Below, in pieces: positions 20,590 through 33,224 of a stretch of DNA of 64,000 nucleotides. Within the stretch, counting starts at the first letter, position 1. Each line of letters begins with the position of its first letter. A model generated the notes under the pieces. That model had not been told where the DNA came from. It was given only the letters and a program-made list of their open reading frames with translations, and ran no database searches. Origin of the DNA: Dacryopinax spathularia (lineage: Eukaryota; Basidiomycota; Dacrymycetes; Dacrymycetales; Dacrymycetaceae); the NCBI GenBank assembly GCA_037974965.1, contig JBBPFI010000014.1, forward strand, positions 496,001 through 560,000, in the 5' to 3' direction. A program made the position numbers and the translations under genes.

Positions 20590-22232
20590 ATGGCCCTCGA
20601 GATGGCGGAAACGGCCCGCCCGCAATTGGGCAACCGCGCGGCGCTCGTTTTGTTCGTGCTATTGCTGCTGGCGTATGTTGTCCAGACGCAGATTACGCAG
20701 GTGCGTCCTTCCCCTTTCTACCCATCCTATAAATATAAACTGATATGATTCCTGGGGGCGCAGTATGTGCAAACGGACTTGGAGTACCGACAGCCTTTTT
20801 TCCTCTTGTACGCTCGTCTTATCCTATAAGCAACGGGCGACCGAGCAACTGACCACGGGTAGTTTTCTGACGCACGCATCCTTCATATTCATCCTCCCCC
20901 TGCATCTCCTATTGCTCAAACTCACTTCCCCCCTTCCCATTCATCAAACCCTTTCAGCCCTACGCTCGGCCGTCCTGGCTGCCCACTCCGACCCCCGTTT
21001 TCCCCTCTCCGACGACGATGATGTTGAGGAGGACGCAAAGAGAAGAAGAAGACGAGCTTATGGGCGGTTCGCGAGGCTGATGTTTTTCCTCACTTTGGGC
21101 GTGTCCGCTCCGTCCTTGTTGTGGTATATGGCTGTATCCCTTACTTCGTACGTCCCCCCCTTCCCCTCCTTCCTCCTACCTTCCTTCAGGGAGAAGAGGT
21201 AGCTGACGAGGAATGGGGTTAGGATAAGCTCCGTAACAGCCCTATTCAACACCAACGCATTCTGGACCTATCTCCTCTCCCTTCTCCTCCTCGGCGACAG
21301 GTTCCGGCCCGTCCGGCTAGCCGCAGTGGTATTAGCAGTAGTAGGGGTAGTGGTGGATGCCTACGCGGGTGCATGTACGCCGGAGGCGCAGCCGCTGGCC
21401 GGGCAGCTTGGGGGAGAAACGGGAGAAGTGGGGAGGGAGGGGCCGGAGAGCCCGTTATTGGGGAACGGGCTGGCGTTCTTGGCGTCGCTGGCGAGCTCGA
21501 CGTTCCAGGTTCTGTACAAGAAGTATGCGACTTCCCCCTCTTCCCTTACTCCTTCGACTTCTTCTTCTTCGACCGGGTCGGGTTCGGGAGCGCTCTACGC
21601 CCCTATCCCCTCTGAGCCTTCCCTCTCTCCGCGTCATCCCCCAACCTCGCTACCCGATCCAGCTTCGGCAACCAGGGTATACCCAGATCAAGCGGTAGAA
21701 GACGGCGAACCCCTCCCCCTCCCCCCTCAGTCCAAGGAACTCCCTTTTGCGCTATACGCAAACCTCATAACGTCCTCCCTCGGCCTGGGGACGTTGTTGG
21801 TGATGTGGATCCCTATCCCTCTCCTTCACGTTTGGGGCTGGGAGGAGTCTAAGCTGCCGGGGGAGTGGAGGACGGCGGGGTTGATTGTGCTGATTGCTGT
21901 GTGTGGGGTGGTGTTTAATACGATTTTTATGGTTCGTCCCTTCCCCTTCTCCTCCTCCTCCCCTTGCTCCTGCTGCTCCTGCTCCTGCTCCTCCTCTGTA
22001 TCGTCCCACCGCGCTATTCTAGAGGAAGACAACTGACTAGAAAGGACAGATCCTAATAACCCTCTGGGGCCCAATAGTCACCTCCGTCGGCTCGCTCCTC
22101 ACCACCATACTCGTCCTCCTTGTGGACGTGACGCTCGGGGGGTGCGTGACACTGGGAAGTTGGGCGGGGTGTACGTTGATCGCGTGCGCTTTTGGGGTGT
22201 TGGCTGTTGATGTTGGGAGGGAGCGGCCTTGA
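20590..22232 (+). CDS. DMT-superfamily (SLC35F/Thi74-type) membrane transporter (443 residues)
   Basis: Exons 20590-20700, 20764-20807, 20863-21147, 21223-21931, 22050-22232, closing to 444 codons. The chain is made of hydrophobic helices: LVLFVLLLLAYVV, a YRQPFFLFFLTHASFIFILPLH block typical of this family, ISSVTALFNTNAFW followed by YLLSLLLLGDRF and a GVVVDAY stretch (the EamA-like repeat), and two or three C-terminal helices. A poorly conserved Ser/Pro loop fills roughly residues 260-310. Relatives include fungal vacuolar and mitochondrial carriers of the Thi74/YML018C group and animal SLC35F proteins. The substrate cannot be inferred. Confidence 0.8.
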
Positions 22233-22536
22233 GGAAGCGTTCCTCTGGTGAGATGGCGGAGATTCCCCCGTACAGCGGAGGGTTGTAAGACTAGGATGGG
22301 GGAATGTATCGCTAGAATGCATCATAGATGAGAATTGAGCGCCGGATGAGCGCGATGTAGGAGGTGTGGACGCCCGATGACCCCGATCTGTGCACACGCG
22401 TCGCGCGGGGGATGCCCGATCCGTACATAAACCGCACCTTTCATCTTGAACGGTCTCCTGTTCCCCTCGTTCTTAGTTACTCCTGCTCTGAGCTGTAAAG
22501 GGACGAGTGGTCGTCTGTTCTCTGGTTGCGGTCGAT
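22233..22536. other. Short intergenic region between transporter and peptidase
   Basis: 304 bases; no gene and no convincing promoter element. Confidence 0.4.
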
Positions 22537-25244
22537 ATGCTGCTACTACCGGTTGTGCTCCTCCTCGGCGCGCTGAGCACGAGTGCTCTTCGGCCATTCA
22601 ACGCCCTCACAGTGCATCATCACCGACTCGCTCAATCCCACTCCCACCCCAAACACCCACATCAGGCCTCGTCCCCCTCCCCCCTCTCCGGCTCGCAACA
22701 CCCCCTCTCCCTCTCCTCGCCCTCCTCCCAAAGCAAGCCTCTCTTCAAAGCCCACACCTTCACCCAACCCCTCGACCACTTCTCCCCCTCCTCACCGCAC
22801 AAATGGGAACAACGTTACTGGCTAAACGACCGCTACTACAGACCTGGCGGGCCGGTGTTCTTATTTGACACTGGGGAAGGGCCGGGGGAGGAGAGGTTTG
22901 GCGTGCTTGATACTGGGATCGTGGCGATATTGGCGAAGGAGACGGGCGGGATGGCGGTTGTACTGGAACATCGGTATTACGGTCCGTCCCCACACCCTCA
23001 TGCTTCATCCTCTCCTCTTCCTTTCCCCTCTCCCTCATCCTCTTCCTCCTCTCTCGCACTTCTCTCGCACTTTGTGGTGCTTGGAGTGGCCTTGCGGGGG
23101 TGGGAGATTAGGAGCTGACACGAAACAGGGGAGTCCATGCCCGTCCATAACCTCACTACGGACTCGCTCCGCTGGCTCAATAACGACCAAGCCGCCGCGG
23201 ACAGCGCGAGGTTCATGGACTCCGTCCAATTTCCCGGGGTGGACGAGGACGTCTCCGCGCGCCGGAGGCCATGGATCTACTACGGGGTGCGTGGACTTCC
23301 ATTCCACTTCCTCCCTCTGCTTGTCCTTGTCTGGCTACGAGGGCAGACCTTGAGCCGAAGAGGGGGGGAGGTGAGACGTGTGGATGGTGAACTGATATGC
23401 TTGGGGCAGGGCTCGTATGGCGGTGCAAGGGCGGCGCATATGCGCATTCTTTATCCGGAGCTGGTGTGGGGCGCTATTGCTTCTAGTGGTACGGCCCCTC
23501 CCCTTTCTCTGTTCCGTGCAAATAGGAACTAATGCCATTGCAGCGGTCACGAATGCCGAGATTAATAACTACGAGGTACGCCTTCGCCCTCCCTATTTGG
23601 CCTGTCCCCGTGGCTAACGACCCTGGCAGTATTTCGAGAGTGCGTCTCTTCTTGCACCGCTGAAAGTCAACCGGGCTACTGACAAGCAAACAGTAATAGC
23701 AGACTACGCCTCCCCGCACTGCATCTCCACCCTGCGTCACGCCATCACCCTCATAGACTCCCACCTCTCCTCTCCCCTCCTCTCCCCCTTGCTCAAAACC
23801 CTCTTCGGCCTCCGCCCGCTCTCAAACGAAGATTTCGCGCAGATGCTCATGTCCCCTCTCGGGGCGTGGCAGTGGCAGAACTGGGACCCCGAGGCGGTGA
23901 GAGGGGAAGTGGGGAGGTGGGACAGGTTTTGTGAGGTGCTTACGCGGGGTGTGGCCGAGGGGGGGTTGGGGAGGTTGGGGGGTTGGAGGGCGGTGGGGAA
24001 TTATGCGAGGTGGGTCAGGGAGGAGGAGGTGGCTACTTGTCCGAGGGACATGTCTGTCGAGGAGGTCCGTCTTCCTCTTCCCTCTCGTCCTTCCCTGTCC
24101 AGCCTTGCTCCCCTAGCCTTCCACGCTCCATCCGGACGTGACACGAATACTGATGTGTTGCGATGTGGTTAGTGCTTCGGCACCTCCGACCCCACAAAAT
24201 TCCAGAACACGTCCCTCACCGAAACCTGGCGTGCGTGGGCATTCCAGGTATGCACGGAATGGGGATACTTTTTTGCCGCGCCGCCATATCCGAGCATCGT
24301 CTCGCAGTACTTGAAGGTCGAGGCGAACGCGAAAGCTTGTCAGGCGGTGCGTTCCACTTCCACATTCTACCCCTTCTGTCGCTTGCCATGCCCCGCTTGT
24401 CGGTCCCTTTTGCCATGTCCCGCTGCGTTGCTTGCACATCCACTCTGCATTCTTCAATCACCGCTTTCATGCCCCCCTCCCTCTTCGGGCAGTATTGCAT
24501 ACCAGAAACGCTGACCGGGTACGCATACAGGCCTTCCCGAACGGAGACCACTTCATCCTCCCCGCATGGCCGAACGTAACAGCCGTGAACGCCCTGGGGA
24601 GCTATAGCATAGCCGCCGATAGGCTCGCGCTGATAGATGGGGAATGTACGTCTTCCCATCCCCTCCTCTCTCATGCCCTCTTGTCCTCCCTTCCCAATTC
24701 TCTCTTCCCTCTCCCTTCCCCGCTTTCCACTTCCCCTCACTTCTGTCTTCCTCTCACGCTCCCTTCCGGTTTTGCTCATTTGGCGGTTGGGGCGTGTTGC
24801 TGACCATAGGCTGTGGCGTGTTGCTTCAGGGGACCCCTGGCGACCAAGGACACCACATAGTATCCACGCACCAGTGAGGAACGACACAGTCCAGCAACCG
24901 TTCAAGATGATACCCAGTACGTCCGAGAATACTTTCTCTTCTGGTCCCCGCCTTCTTCCTACACGAGTCTCACCTCTCATCATCCCTCTCGGATTCTCGT
25001 GCACGTCCTCGTCTTTCCTCCTTTTCCTCCCCATTTCCCGTTCATTTGTGCTTTCGTTTGAGTGGCCCGCCATCATAGCGCGAACTGACACGGATGAGTA
25101 GCCGGCGTACATCATTATGACGAGAATGGCCTTGCGGACCCGACGCAGGAACCGGCGCATATCCAAAAGATCCATCATGAGGAGATTGGGTTCGTGAAGG
25201 CTTGGCTGGCGGAGTGGGAGGAGCTGCACGCAAAGGTTGCCTAG
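22537..25244 (+). CDS. S28-family serine carboxypeptidase (Pro-X carboxypeptidase-like), 537 residues
   Basis: Ten exons: 22537-22981, 23129-23286, 23410-23488, 23544-23575, 23630-23639, 23694-24064, 24173-24346, 24531-24645, 24830-24916, 25102-25244, closing to 538 codons. It starts with a signal peptide (MLLLPVVLLLGALSTSA), so it is secreted or vacuolar. Family landmarks: WEQRYWLND, VVLEHRYYGES, LRWLNNDQAAADS, the nucleophile motif GGSYGG (Ser203), CTEWGYF, DGEWDPW (Asp463) and VHHYDEN (His494/495), completing a Ser-Asp-His triad. S28 enzymes cleave after proline or remove dipeptides at acidic pH. The fifth exon is only 10 nt, needed to restore the EYFE segment. Several introns are C/T-rich and around 100-180 nt. 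Confidence 0.87.
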
Positions 25245-25935
25245 TCGTCCCGTCCTAGTCATCAGTCGTAATCGCTGGAGGCGAAGGCGTAACTAGAAAT
25301 GCATTCTTTTCGTCTGCTGCCTCTTAGTGCCTGCATGGTGACATAGTGGTCGGGGTGTGCTTATGCACGCGATCAGGAGGCCATCGGAATGGCTTCTCTG
25401 GCACGTGATTATTTGGGCCGAGTCGCGCCGACGCGCCGGGCTCTGCCCTCCAATTTCGTCTGCCAGGACTCGTTCTCACAGCAGTCTGTCTCTGCATACT
25501 TAGTCATCTCTCCTGCGTGCTACGTGGCTTTCGAACGGGATTCAAACGATCTTCTGACGACCTGGACGATGTGATACTGAGCAACCAGCTCACTAGTGAC
25601 AAACGATGTCGGACACCTTTTGTCTTCCCTGCTCCTCCTCGCCGGTCGTGGCGATAACGCCTAGCGCCGCTCAAAGCAACCGTCTCCCCCATGCAACCCT
25701 TCTGTTCTGTAAGGCCACTTTGCTTAGGCTGCTGCGATTGTTCATGCATGCCGCGACCATCCATGAATCTTGCGACTATTGATACTTTCTGCGACTATTT
25801 ATGGGCGCAGCACGGGCAATGATATTCCTCCAAAAGACTCACAATTCCCCGCTCTTCTACTGCATTCTTACGTTGTCACCTGCGCTCCGACACGCTCGCC
25901 ACCGTTATACCCCCGACGTATTCTACATCACTGGA
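25245..25935. other. Intergenic upstream of K2
   Basis: No gene recognised. One CACGTG E-box lies at 25401. Short frames only. Confidence 0.4.
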
Positions 25936-27314
25936 ATGGCCTCGTCGCCTGCTGCCGAGGCAAAAAGTGGCCAGCCGCATGATGAATCTTCAAAGCCATG
26001 CTATGATCTAAGTGCTGCAGAATTAGTCTGGGCGAAGATGCAGAAAGATCTGGAAGCACGCGGTTACATGCTCCGACCTCGCTACCATCCTGGATGGGTT
26101 GGCTCCTGGGTCGGCACGAACAAGAAGCCAGAGGAGTGCGAAGACAGCATCGGCATTGATGTGAGCACTTCTCGCTCTCGGGGGAAGACTCTCACTAAAG
26201 GGGTTATTATAGCCCGATCATCCCTTTTTGATGGACGCTGTTCGTATCAAGGACGGCAAGCAGGTTATGCTCAAGTTGTGGACCAGCACCGATTGGGACG
26301 TAGAGGAGTTTCCTGTCCTGCGGTATTTCTCCGATCCGGTTCGAGCTAATGATCCTGATAATCCCTGCGTTCCTCTCCTGGACTCCATCCAAGTATGGAC
26401 GGTGTCCGGGCTCTGCGGTCGCATCCTGGTGGAGCCCATGCTTCGGAGTTGGATGGAGCCACCATTCGTAATTGTCGCTGAAGCCCTGTCGTGGATGCGC
26501 CAGACACTGCAGGTAAATGCGCATCGTAATTCTCTCTGCGAGTCTACTTAGTTGGTCTTCCTCAGGGCCTTGCCTACATGCATGCACACAACGTCGCTCA
26601 TGGGTAAGATGCTTTTTTACATGGATGTCGCGATTCACTCACACATCGTTCAAATTTCAGCGACATACATCTGGGAAATATCATGATGGAATCAAGCAAA
26701 CTCTTTCCGAACGGTTTCCACGGCGCGTTTAACCTCGACCGGAAGCACCGGCTCCCCGAACGCCACGTGAAACGTCGGACTCGTTTACAAGTGCCCGTCA
26801 AGTACTACTACATCGACTTCGGCTCCAGCTCCATGTTTCCCAGCTTCGAAGGTCGCTCACGTGTCTACAACAAGCCGACGGCTCTCATACTGCCAGAGGA
26901 ACGTGCACACCCGAAGGACCCGCACGACCCGTTCAAGGCGGATGTTTTTGCGCTTGGTCGTACTCTCATCTTCGGAGCGAAGGTGAACGCCATTGAATAT
27001 GGAAGCTCTGGAAAGGTCCTCATCTCTTCTACCAGGAACGCCCTGAACTCTACAACTTCATTTGCCTCTTTCGAGAGATGACGGCGCAGGACCCCAACGA
27101 GAGGCCAACAGCGCACGAGGCACTGGAAAAGTTTGATGCTCTTCTTAGGAAGACGTCGAAACGACAACTGCGGAAAAGGCTGAGGTGGTCGTGGTGGATG
27201 AACGTCTCGCTGGGCTGTCGCGTAAGGCTCCGCATGGAGTATGTTCGACTGCTAGTGCATTCCTATTGGTATGGTCTGCCGGACGACCTACTTTTAGGGA
27301 AGGAGGGGACGTGA
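25936..27314 (+). CDS. Kinase-like protein K2 (387 residues)
   Basis: Exons 25936-26160, 26213-26512, 26566-26603, 26661-26982, 27036-27314. Exons 3, 4 and 5 have exactly the lengths of those in K1 (38, 322 and 279 nt). Motifs: YMLRPRYHPGWVGSWVG, MDAVRIKDGKQVMLKLW (VAIK-like Lys), HGDIHLGNIMME catalytic loop, YYIDFGSSSMF (DFG), PFKADVFALG. All catalytic residues are kept, so it is potentially active. The N-terminal extension before the signature is about 20 residues shorter than in K1. No C1-like gene follows; the next gene is the Bin3-like methyltransferase 244 bases downstream. Confidence 0.85.
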
Positions 27315-27558
27315 TGCCGTCGTTCATACTAGATAATGGTTTCAAGGCGAATCTTCAGGATTCGCACCTTGCGGCCCTCATTGCCATGGGGATACTGCCG
27401 ATAATCTAAGTGATCATGGCTCTCTGCTAACAGAAACGAGTTTTGCGCATTTATCTAAATATGACAGTCGTCTACTAGTCACCCCTTATCCTGAATCGAC
27501 AAAGGCAGGGTTTTGGCCGCATCGTAGATTTAGCCCTTAGTGGGATGAGAATCGCAAA

Positions 27559-28845
27559 ATGCCAGGTACCTTGTCCGCATTGTCAGGCTTGCAGTCTAAC
27601 CTCGCCTGTGGTGCGCGCAAACTACTTTCGGGAGACGGCCATCGACCATCATCGGCGTTTAGCCGCGTTCCAAAGTCGCGTCCTCCTTCGCCCCTCACAC
27701 CTTCTCCTGGTCAGCGAATGGAACGCAACCGCACACCGCAACACGGCAATTATCATGGGTACGTGCTGCCTCCGACAAAGATGATGGGCGTCCTGACAAT
27801 ATCGAGATAGGTATTACCTCAACCGACCGTTCGCCTCGCCCGATCCTAGACTCAGGCTCTTGCCGCCCGACTTCTTCGCCAGCAAACGCGTCTTGGACGT
27901 AGGGTGCAACGAGGGCTACGTGAGCTGCGAAATTGGTACGCTCTTTCAACTTCCTTACATGGGCAAGCTCTGATGAATGGGAAGCGCAGTCTTGGGGTGC
28001 GAGCGAGGTGCTGGGCGTTGATGTCGATGAGGAGCTCGTGAGGCTGGCTTCGCAAAGACGGAGAGTACTGTGGAGTCTGCAAGAGCCAGTTCTGCACGAC
28101 TTGCCATTGACGTCCTCCGAACGAACACACAGTGCATCGAATGGACGAGCACAGGAGAATGGAAATGGCAGCTCCGTCGCGCCAAAGATGGGGAAGACGA
28201 ACTACTTTCCTCAATGTATGCCGCACATGTTCGGTACTCTTCCCCTGCCGCCTGCACCTACTCTCGCCGACGGAAAGCACGTCTTTCCATACAACGTCAG
28301 TTTCCGTCCATGCAATTGGGCCCAGGAGACGCTGCCAGAAGATGCAGAAGGATGGGACGTGATCCTCCTGTACGACCTTTTCACTTGGCTCCCAGTAGGA
28401 ACGCTCTAACGGCATCGCGCATATATACAGGTTATCGGTCGTCAAATGGATTCACTTGAATGGAGAAGACACGGGTCTAAGCGCGTTCTTTCGGAAGGCG
28501 TATGACGCGCTGAGACGAGGAGGGAGGATGGTGCTGGAGTTGCAAGATTGGGAGGGGTATCGCAAGGCAGCGAGGACGAATCCGGTGCGTGTTGCTCTTC
28601 ACGCTCAAGCGCGGTAAAGCACAAGGTGCTAACCCTGCTGTAGAAACTCAAAGAGAACTACAAGTCTCTCGTGCTGAGGCCGGAAGACTTCGAACGGGTG
28701 CTGATGGAGGAAGTTGGCTTTGAAAGAGTGGAGCATCTTACTGTTGTTGGCGAAGGTGCGCTATGCCTTAATGCCCGCCGGTATCCTCTGATGTCAGTAC
28801 GCAGGTTTCAGGAAACGACCGATCGACGTGTACTACAAGGCGTAG
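27559..28845 (+). CDS. Bin3/MePCE-family RNA 5'-phosphate methyltransferase (338 residues)
   Basis: Exons 27559-27758, 27811-27935, 27985-28369, 28431-28584, 28644-28755, 28805-28845, closing to 339 codons. The N-terminus has the family entry HGNYHGYYLNRPF. Next come SAM-binding motif I VLDVGCNEGYVSCEI and a VLGVDVDEELV acidic strand. The Bin3 signature follows: LSVVKWIHLNGEDTG, a GGRMVLELQDW block, YKSLVLRPEDFERVL, VGFERVEHL and a final RPIDVYYKA. Relatives put a methyl group on the gamma-phosphate of 7SK, U6 or similar RNAs, or on the 5'-phosphate of small RNAs. Which RNA this one caps is unknown. The insertion around residues 150-200 is low complexity (ENGNGSSVAPKMG). Confidence 0.87.
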
Positions 28846-29074
28846 TTCAGCCGGTTGCCGAGCACAAACAAGAAGTCCTCGGAGGAAACCCGCCGTGGAT
28901 ACCCAGCGCGATATCAAAGGACGTATCGAGGGAACGGTCCATTCCAAACTATGGGTTTTCTACCGAAGCATACTATATCCCAGCACTTCTATATCCATTC
29001 TCCAAGATTTCAATCGTACACTCTATGGTCCTATTTCGCCCTGCCGCCATATCTGGCAGCACCATTGGACACGT

Positions 29075-30214
29075 TCACTGTGCCTCGTGCTCCACCTCGG
29101 CCTGCCGATCTGTCTCCATCATCTCGAACCCGCCTTGCGGATGCCGTCCCGTGTCCTTGCCGTACAACAGCCATCCCGGGTGGAGCAAGTTCATCGTGTA
29201 CATCGCGAGCGTGATGGGCATCGCATCCAGGACATTGAAGTACACCTCAGTGGTGATGATCCTGCCCGTCCAGCCATCGAGCAGCTCGACTGTTCGGTAG
29301 ATGGACCGCATGTAGATGAGCAGGGTCGACAGGGCGAGGGCGACGATCATCAGGCTGAGCTTTGACCCCTGCGCGAAGCCGAACCCGTTCATACGGAGCT
29401 TAGCGGCGGACTGTTCTGCCAAGCGAGGGTCGTAGGGCTCTCCATGCAGCTTGAATCCTCCTTTCCTCCCGCCCTCCTCTGCCGCACCAGACTCGACAAC
29501 CGGGTCGGCCTTCGGATGGCGGACAGGCTTTCCCAGCCGGACACGAACGAAGAACTCCCCGGCCAGGAGGACGTAGATCGTCATTGCCGCTAGCTGCCAG
29601 ATGATACCGCCGACCATGATATGCGCTCCCTTTTCCGGGTCGCCTTTGCCGTCTTTCTGCTGCACGGCGACGGAGGCCATGCCGCCTCCGACGGCCTGGA
29701 CGACGAGCGCGACGACGTCCGCTGTGATGAAAACGATGGAGTCTGTCTCGAAGATCAGCATCAACTCCGTGCATTCATTCGCCCGGACGTACACCACTTT
29801 GGCGACAACCTGGAGTACTGAGTCCCCAGCCTCGAGATAATAACTCCCAAGATCAAGAAATTCGCCGCGGTCATAAAGCTCGGTGCCATAATAGTCGTCG
29901 TGATCCTACACCCCATCCTGCATCAGCCACCCACCCTCTCACCATGCACAAAAACGAAAGCAAAGGACTCACTGCATCAAGAACGGATTCAAGTTATTCG
30001 GGCTCTTGCTGCTCCACAACCTCCCGGACCAACCGATTATCTCTGCCAGACCGCCAGTGACGATCGTCGGGAATAGCCACCAGAGCCGGGAACGCGTGGC
30101 TTGGAAGGCGTGGATGAGGGTGGTGAGGGAGAAGAGGGCGACGTAGAGCGCGCAGACGTAGAGGGTGGGCGTGTAGCCGTAGGGCGAGAAATGGAGTGCT
30201 GTTCCGCCGGGCAT
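29075..30214 (-). CDS. RTA1-like membrane protein a (340 residues)
   Basis: Exons on the minus strand: 30214-29973, 29905-29793, 29742-29075. RTA1-domain landmarks: YTPTLYVCALYVALF, RSRLWWLFPTIVTGG, EIIGWSGRLWSS, TTTIMAPSFMTAANF, ISRLGTQYSRLSPKWYS, ADVVALVVQAVGGG, KGAHIMVGGIIWQ, FVRVRL, YRTVELLDGWTG and MNLLHPGWLL. Seven transmembrane helices are expected. RTA1 relatives are fungal plasma- or organelle-membrane proteins linked to lipid export and resistance to toxic compounds. The paralogue at 37473-38730 shares the first two intron positions exactly but has two more introns in its 3' part, which are absent here. Convergent with the Bin3-like gene (229 bases between ends). Confidence 0.88.
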
Positions 30215-31519
30215 TGTTGGTTGGTTGCGGGGCGGTTGCCGGAATTTGGTTGTAAGGGTTGATACGCTGAGAAAGAGAGCGGGGTGTTCGCGAAGGGCTT
30301 ATATAGTCCTATTTGCTGTAGGTTGCGGTGAAGTCGATGTTGTCCCCTTCCACGATATGCAGCGTAACAGTCTAACAGTAGACAATCGCAGCACCTTAGA
30401 TCTCCAATCCAACAAAACTCAATCACCCTTCCTTCCAAATCGAGCCAACCAAGCAGTCGGAGCGCCCGTCGGTGCTTTCCCGAGCGTGCGGAGGTGAAGT
30501 GGGGAAAAGGGAGCGTGGGAGTAGACCGAGCTGTCTAGACTGCGCGGGGGGGAAGGGCGGTGCTACGGAATGGAGAGGAGAGGCGGAGGTTCGGTCGGTG
30601 TCTTGATTCTAGGCAGGGAGGACCGAGAGAGTGGGAATGAGAAGTGGGGGAAGGGGAGGGGTGTCGATCCTGGGTGTTGGGATCTAGGATCGTGGTAGGG
30701 GAGAGGATCGAGTGAGTGAGTGACGCAACAGGGCAGGTTGTTCAACTGTCGGCGGCTTATCAACTTCCTCCTACCAGAGCACAGCGCGCAACGAGCAGTA
30801 GAGTGAACGAAAGACAACGGACAAGAGCGAGCGAGCGAACGAGCGCAGAGAGGACAAAGAAAAGAGCAATATCAATAGTCGGGGAGCGCAGTACAGTACT
30901 ATATATCTCGCCGTCCCCGCCGCCTCCAACTGAGCTCGGGGACGACGGGCAACGTTCGTACGATAAATGACGCCGGCCGGCTGACGTTCAGGCTGCGCTG
31001 CCCACTGGAAGGCGGGCTGGACGGCGGTCAGGGACCCGGTGTGGGTTCTTGGCGCGGGTTCCTGAGGCTGGGCCCACAGACGGTCCCATGGCTGACTCGA
31101 GTCCCTCCCCTGGCTCACGCTTTCAGCCAATCAGCCAACCAGGTCTCAGGCCACTTTCTTTGAAGATGGGATCGATGGATGACGGCATTCGATCTGATTG
31201 TCCTCTTGAGATATCCAGCCGATCGATGATCAGGGCAGGGCGGTGCCCGGCGGCGAGGAAGGGGGTGGTGCTGTACAGCTATGAAAACTCCGGGCGGAGC
31301 CGATTCTCCGAGTTCGGAGTTACTGTTCGGCGATAGCATCCCTGCAGCCGTCACATGACTTGGCTTGCGGACACGTGACGAGGGAAGTAGCCGGAAGACG
31401 CCGGTGGCGAGCGCACCCGCATTCGGTCGAAGCTCGCGCTCGTCGTCCTTCGAGGGCTGCTCGTCGTCCTCGCGCACGTTGCCGTCATCGATCGTCAAGG
31501 TCAGTCGAAAATAGCGACG
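30215..31519. other. Divergent promoter region between RTA1-like a and PEX14
   Basis: 1.3 kb without a gene. It holds the TATA box of RTA1-like a and a short GAGC-rich simple tract (AGCGAGCGAACGAGCG near 30830). Nothing else is recognised. Confidence 0.5.
30298..30305 (-). promoter_or_regulatory. TATA box of RTA1-like gene a
   Basis: TATATAAG on the minus strand, 84-91 bases upstream of the start codon. RTA1-like gene b has TATATAG about 130 bases upstream. Confidence 0.5.
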
Positions 31520-32902
31520 ATGTCCTCCTCCGACCCTCCTGGACCATCATCATCCTCATCATCTACCTCAACTCCCGCTGCTTCCACCTCATCCCCCCGC
31601 CCGCCTCCCCGCCCCGACCTCGTCCAAAATGCAATCTCATTCCTGCAAGACCCCTCCGTCCAGTCCGCCCCACTAGCACAGAGGATCGCTTTCCTCGAGT
31701 CGAAAGGGATGACAAGTGGGGAGATCGAGCTCGCTCTTGCTCGTGTTGGCACTGCTGGGGGTGCTCCCACGGGAGGGACGGGAAGGGTGACGTATAACCC
31801 TGCTCCTGCTGCTGTTGTGGGACAAGGAGCAGAGCAGTTCAGAGGAGCGGGGATGCAGCAGCTTGTTGCTCCCCCCGTACCGGGTAGAGACTGGAGAGAC
31901 TATTTCGTACGTCTTTCTCCTCTTTCTTTTTGGTGCGTAAGGTGGGCGTAGGCGGCTGACGGGAGATGCCGACGACAGATAATGGCCATCATCTCCGGCG
32001 GCCTAACATTCGCCCTCGTCTCGCTCTTCAAGCGCTACCTCCTTCCTCATCTCCTCCCTCCCTCGGGGCCAGCATTCCAGCAAACGTCAGACGCGTTAAC
32101 AGCGCAATTTGACGCTTTGGCCGAACAGCTCCGGAGTGTGGAGGAGGCACAGGCGAGGGAGAGGGAGGAGAGGGAGAAGGAGCGGGAGGAGGTTGGGAGG
32201 GCTGTTAGGGAGGTTAGGGAGGCTGTGGAGGAGGTTAGGGGCGGGGAGGAGAGGGCGAGGGAGGAGTGGGCGGAGGTGAGGAGGGAGGTGGAGGGCGTTA
32301 AGGAGCTGGTGCCGAAGGTTCGTCTTTCTCCCTTACGCTTTCTGTCTGTGACTGTCTGTCCGGCCGTTGTGCCCCTTTGTGAATCGGCTATGAGTGCATG
32401 CGCTAACGGCTGTATGCAGATGCTCGAACGCCTCACATCCTCCCAATCCCGCACCCTCTCCGACCTCCAACAAGAACTCAAATCCCTCAAGCTCCTCCTC
32501 CTAAACCGCACCACCGGCCCCTCCTCCTCCTCCTCCTTCCCCTCCAACTCCTTCCCTTCCCCTCAAGGATCAAGCACGCCTCCCCTCGGGAACAACACGA
32601 CCAGTGCAGGATTTGGGAGCTCAAGTGGCCCTGCCACCCCCGTACCGCATGCGCCTTTCCTGGGCGGGATTGGGGGGCTGGGGGGGACGGGAAGACCTAC
32701 GATCCCGAGTTGGCAACTGAGGCCGAGTTCCGTCCCCCAAGAATCCGGTACTAGCTCCAACTCGGTTGAAGGCGGCGCGAGCGGGCGTTGGGTTGGGGGT
32801 GGGGCTGGGGAGCGGAAAGCGGTTGAGGTCCCCGCAGAAGAAGAGGAAAAGAAAGAGGAGTGGGACGATGCGAAGCCGAGTGCTGAGGATCAGGCTGAGT
32901 AG
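31520..32902 (+). CDS. PEX14: Peroxin 14, peroxisomal import docking protein (402 residues)
   Basis: Exons 31520-31906, 31979-32317, 32420-32902, all phase 0. A Ser/Pro-rich start leads to the Pex14 N-terminal domain (residues 31-76: RPDLVQNAISFLQDP, LAQRIAFLESKG, EIELALARVG), which binds PEX5 and PEX19. A single hydrophobic helix follows the WRDYF motif (IMAIISGGLTFALVSLF). Then comes a Glu/Arg-rich coiled coil of about 110 residues (EREEREKEREEV), and a Ser/Gly/Pro-rich, finally acidic tail. This is the full order of the family at a normal length. The protein docks the cargo receptor PEX5 at the peroxisome membrane. Confidence 0.9.
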
Positions 32903-33224
32903 GCCGCTCTGCCGTTCCGGGCTGTTGGGGGCTGTGGATATCCTGTTGTGCTGGGTCTCGTGCGGTGTTCCGTGGTACGATTCTTTATCTGATTATGTTT
33001 CGCTGGGCGGTATTCATCCGGATTACGATCATGGTCCTCGTTAAATGTATCGAGCCTGCGCGAGGAACGTTTCTGGGCGATCTGGTGATATCGGCACATG
33101 GATTGTTATTACATACATAAGTGGACATGAATCGACCCCACAAGCTCCGATAGAGTACTAACGGCGCGGCGGCGTGGTCGGATCATCGTTCTGTGCTGTG
33201 ACTGGCACCGCTTCTTGGTTGGGA
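32903..33224. other. Intergenic between convergent PEX14 and FunK1-like gene
   Basis: 322 bases of shared 3' region. No gene recognised. Confidence 0.45.

Noticed and set aside
24216-25262. 348-codon minus-strand frame
   Set aside because: Antisense to the well-supported 3' exons of the S28 carboxypeptidase; no domain.
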